Source: Rickettsiales bacterium (GTDB taxonomy: Bacteria > Pseudomonadota > Alphaproteobacteria > Rickettsiales > UBA998). From it: a DNA stretch of 7,078 nucleotides. Under the pieces are notes generated by a model. The model saw nothing but the letters and a program-made list of their open reading frames with translations, ran no database searches and was not told the origin of the DNA. Position numbers and translations under genes: made by a program. Shown here piece by piece: positions 5,580-7,078 of the stretch. Where the stretch lies: the NCBI GenBank assembly GCA_019749855.1, contig JAIEPI010000163.1:1-7078 (forward strand). Reading direction: 5' to 3'. Position 1 is the stretch's first letter; every line of letters begins with the position of its first letter.

Positions 5580-6207
5580 TCAGCAGACTATCCGTAACGG
5601 CCGCTTGCACAGTCCGGGTATTTACATCTTCTGATGTGGCATTAATGAGTAGCCGCAATGCCTCGGGATAAATAATGTGCTCAGCCAAATGAACGCGCTG
5701 TTGTAGTGTTTCCACCGTATCCGTGGCGTAGACCGGAACGGCCGCCTGTATGATAATAGGTCCGGCATCGAGGGCGGCTGTCACCTGATGCACAGTGCAT
5801 CCGGTAACTTTGACCCCATCCGCTAAAACCCGTGCGTGCGTGTTTAAACCGACATAGCTAGGCAGCAATGAAGGATGAATATTGAGCATTTTGCCAGCCC
5901 ATTTGGCAACAAATGCCTCAGTGAGCAGTCGCATGAATCCGGCGAGGCACACATAGTCGATACGATGCTCCATTAAGCATTGATGGATGGCTTCATCAAA
6001 ATCGTCGCGACTTTTATAATCGCCATGGGGCAACACGCAGGTGGCTATATTGGCGTGACGGGCGCGGGTCAACCCATAAGCGTCTGAGCGATTGGAAATC
6101 ACCAGTATAATCTCTGCCGGAAAATCTGCTGCTTGGCTTGCATCAATTAATGCCTGCAGATTTGAACCACTGCCGGAGATAAGCACGGCGACACGATGGC
6201 GTTTCAT
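5557..6207 (-). CDS. purN: Phosphoribosylglycinamide formyltransferase (GART)
   Basis: PurN transfers a formyl group from 10-formyltetrahydrofolate to glycinamide ribonucleotide, the third step of de novo purine synthesis in the cytoplasm. The 216-residue product has a normal length. It shows the N-terminal nucleotide-binding loop SGSGSNLQAL (11-20), the folate-pocket segment YVCLAGFMRLL (85-95), and the catalytic trio Asn109 and His111 (LNIHPSLLPS) and Asp147 (LDAGPIIIQ), with the GCTVHQV block at 136-142. The loop after the active-site HPSLLPS reads YVGLNTH where many bacterial enzymes have FPGLHTH; since other homologues also vary here, activity should not be affected. The start is the ATG at 6207, which overlaps the purM stop as ATGA, so translation is probably coupled to purM; a weak GGGCAG lies just upstream. 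Its final codons overlap the tail of the chemoreceptor gene on the other strand by 23 bp. Confidence 0.97.
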   Translation of the reverse strand: MKRHRVAVLISGSGSNLQALIDASQAADFPAEIILVISNRSDAYGLTRARHANIATCVLPHGDYKSRDDFDEAIHQCLMEHRIDYVCLAGFMRLLTEAFVAKWAGKMLNIHPSLLPSYVGLNTHARVLADGVKVTGCTVHQVTAALDAGPIIIQAAVPVYATDTVETLQQRVHLAEHIIYPEALRLLINATSEDVNTRTVQAAVTDSLLISPPVPR

Positions 6208-7078
6208 AACTGCCCGAGATATTGAACAGAGCTGGTGCCTGGTGTCTCAATCAACTGTCCGATGCGCATCACATCCTCACCTGCCTGCCGTAAAGACTGA
6301 GAAATACGATCCTCCGCATCCGCTGAACAGACCAGCACCATGCCAATACCACAATTAAATGTCTTCAGCATTTCTGCGTCCGCCACATTGCCCAGTGAGC
6401 GCAGCCAGCTAAAGAGCGGCGGTAAAATCCATGAGTCCAAATCGATTTCAGCAGACACACCTTCACTTAATACACGAGGAAGATTCTCGGTTAACCCTCC
6501 TCCCGTGATATGCGCCAACGCTTTAATCACAGGCGCTTGCGGCATGTTGTTAAATTCACGTAGTACATGAAGTACTGGCTTCACATAGAGCTTTGTGGGC
6601 ACCAGAAGCATTTCGCCGATAGATAGGCAATTCTTGCCTGTATGATTGGGAAAAGCAGAATCTATCTGGATGTTTGCGTGTTGTAATAAGGCTCGCACCA
6701 GACTAAAGCCATTGGAGTGGACGCCGCTTGAGGTCAAACCCAGCAGCACGTCTCCTGCCTTTAACTGCTCCATGCGCGGCAGGACGTGATGCCGCTCGAC
6801 AGCACCCACGGCAAATCCGGCGAGGTCATATTCGCCATGGTGATACATGCCTGGCATTTCAGCTGTTTCGCCACCAATCAGCGCACAGCCTGAAAGCTCG
6901 CAGCCTTTGGCAATGCCCTGAATGACTGCGGATGCTTGTGACACATCCAACGCCCCGCAAGCAAAATAGTCTAGAAAGAACAATGGTTCCGCTGCTTGCA
7001 CCAGTAAATCATTGACACACATGGCTACGAGATCAATGCCAATGGAATCGTGTTTTTGCATCATGTGTGCCAATTTTA
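6204..7078 (-). CDS. purM: Phosphoribosylformylglycinamidine cyclo-ligase, partial (5' end beyond right edge)
   Basis: PurM (AIR synthetase) closes the imidazole ring, converting formylglycinamidine ribonucleotide to aminoimidazole ribonucleotide with ATP, step five of purine synthesis. About 290 residues are present. The frame is open to the right edge, and comparison with the E. coli enzyme (345 residues) suggests some 65-70 N-terminal residues are missing, including the glycine-rich start of the ATP region. The visible part begins KLAHMMQKHDSIGIDLVAMC and continues with CVNDLLVQAAEPLFFLDYFA, CALIGGETAEMPGMY, SSGVHSNGFSLVR, ITGGGLTENLPRVL and TFNCGIGMVL, all hallmark PurM blocks in the right order. 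No true start lies in the window; a TTG at 7073 is an internal leucine codon. The stop TGA shares four bases (ATGA) with the purN start, so the two form an operon with coupled translation. No regulatory site for the operon is visible because its promoter lies outside the window. Confidence 0.97.
   Translation of the reverse strand, partial: KLAHMMQKHDSIGIDLVAMCVNDLLVQAAEPLFFLDYFACGALDVSQASAVIQGIAKGCELSGCALIGGETAEMPGMYHHGEYDLAGFAVGAVERHHVLPRMEQLKAGDVLLGLTSSGVHSNGFSLVRALLQHANIQIDSAFPNHTGKNCLSIGEMLLVPTKLYVKPVLHVLREFNNMPQAPVIKALAHITGGGLTENLPRVLSEGVSAEIDLDSWILPPLFSWLRSLGNVADAEMLKTFNCGIGMVLVCSADAEDRISQSLRQAGEDVMRIGQLIETPGTSSVQYLGQL

Noticed and set aside
7071..7073. TTG at 7073 as a purM start
   Set aside because: The frame stays open to the window edge and the sequence aligns with the interior of PurM, so this is an internal leucine codon.

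Overview
This window looks like ordinary chromosome from an alphaproteobacterium, probably a free-living and motile one. The base composition is about half GC by eye. Three things suggest the group: purM-purN lying near ndk, an OmpA-domain lipoprotein of a type I associate with Rhodospirillales-like genomes, and a chemoreceptor with a 'NATIESARAGD' signalling tip and a 'VDSFLSEVRAG' tail. The placement is inference; I cannot name a genus from sequence alone. I see no transposase, integrase, phage gene, CRISPR array, tRNA or rRNA.

Left part (1-2748, all minus strand): read from right to left, this is an OmpA-domain lipoprotein (2748-1891), then 17 bases later a CobD/CbiB-family membrane protein (1873-899), then about 250 non-coding bases, then an unrecognised gene that starts near 651 and runs off the left edge. 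The first two are spaced like an operon. The CobD-like protein has no cobalamin gene beside it and differs from the usual family at several signature positions.

Middle part (2749-5579, plus strand): a divergent intergenic region with repeated GCGTCA motifs leads into ndk (nucleoside diphosphate kinase, complete, catalytic His117). Nested inverted repeats follow its stop codon. After an AT-rich gap comes a 704-residue methyl-accepting chemotaxis protein with two membrane segments, a periplasmic Cache-like sensor, a HAMP domain and a full signalling domain.

Right part (5557-7078, minus strand): purM (5' end cut by the window edge) and purN overlap by four bases (ATGA), a translationally coupled pair for purine synthesis. 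The end of purN overlaps the end of the chemoreceptor gene tail-to-tail by 23 bp. ndk, purN and purM all serve nucleotide supply; the chemoreceptor between them is functionally unrelated.

I did not find a convincing new multi-gene system. The items most worth a second look are the unrecognised left-edge gene, the divergent orphan CobD-like protein next to an envelope lipoprotein, and several compact palindromes in the intergenic regions.
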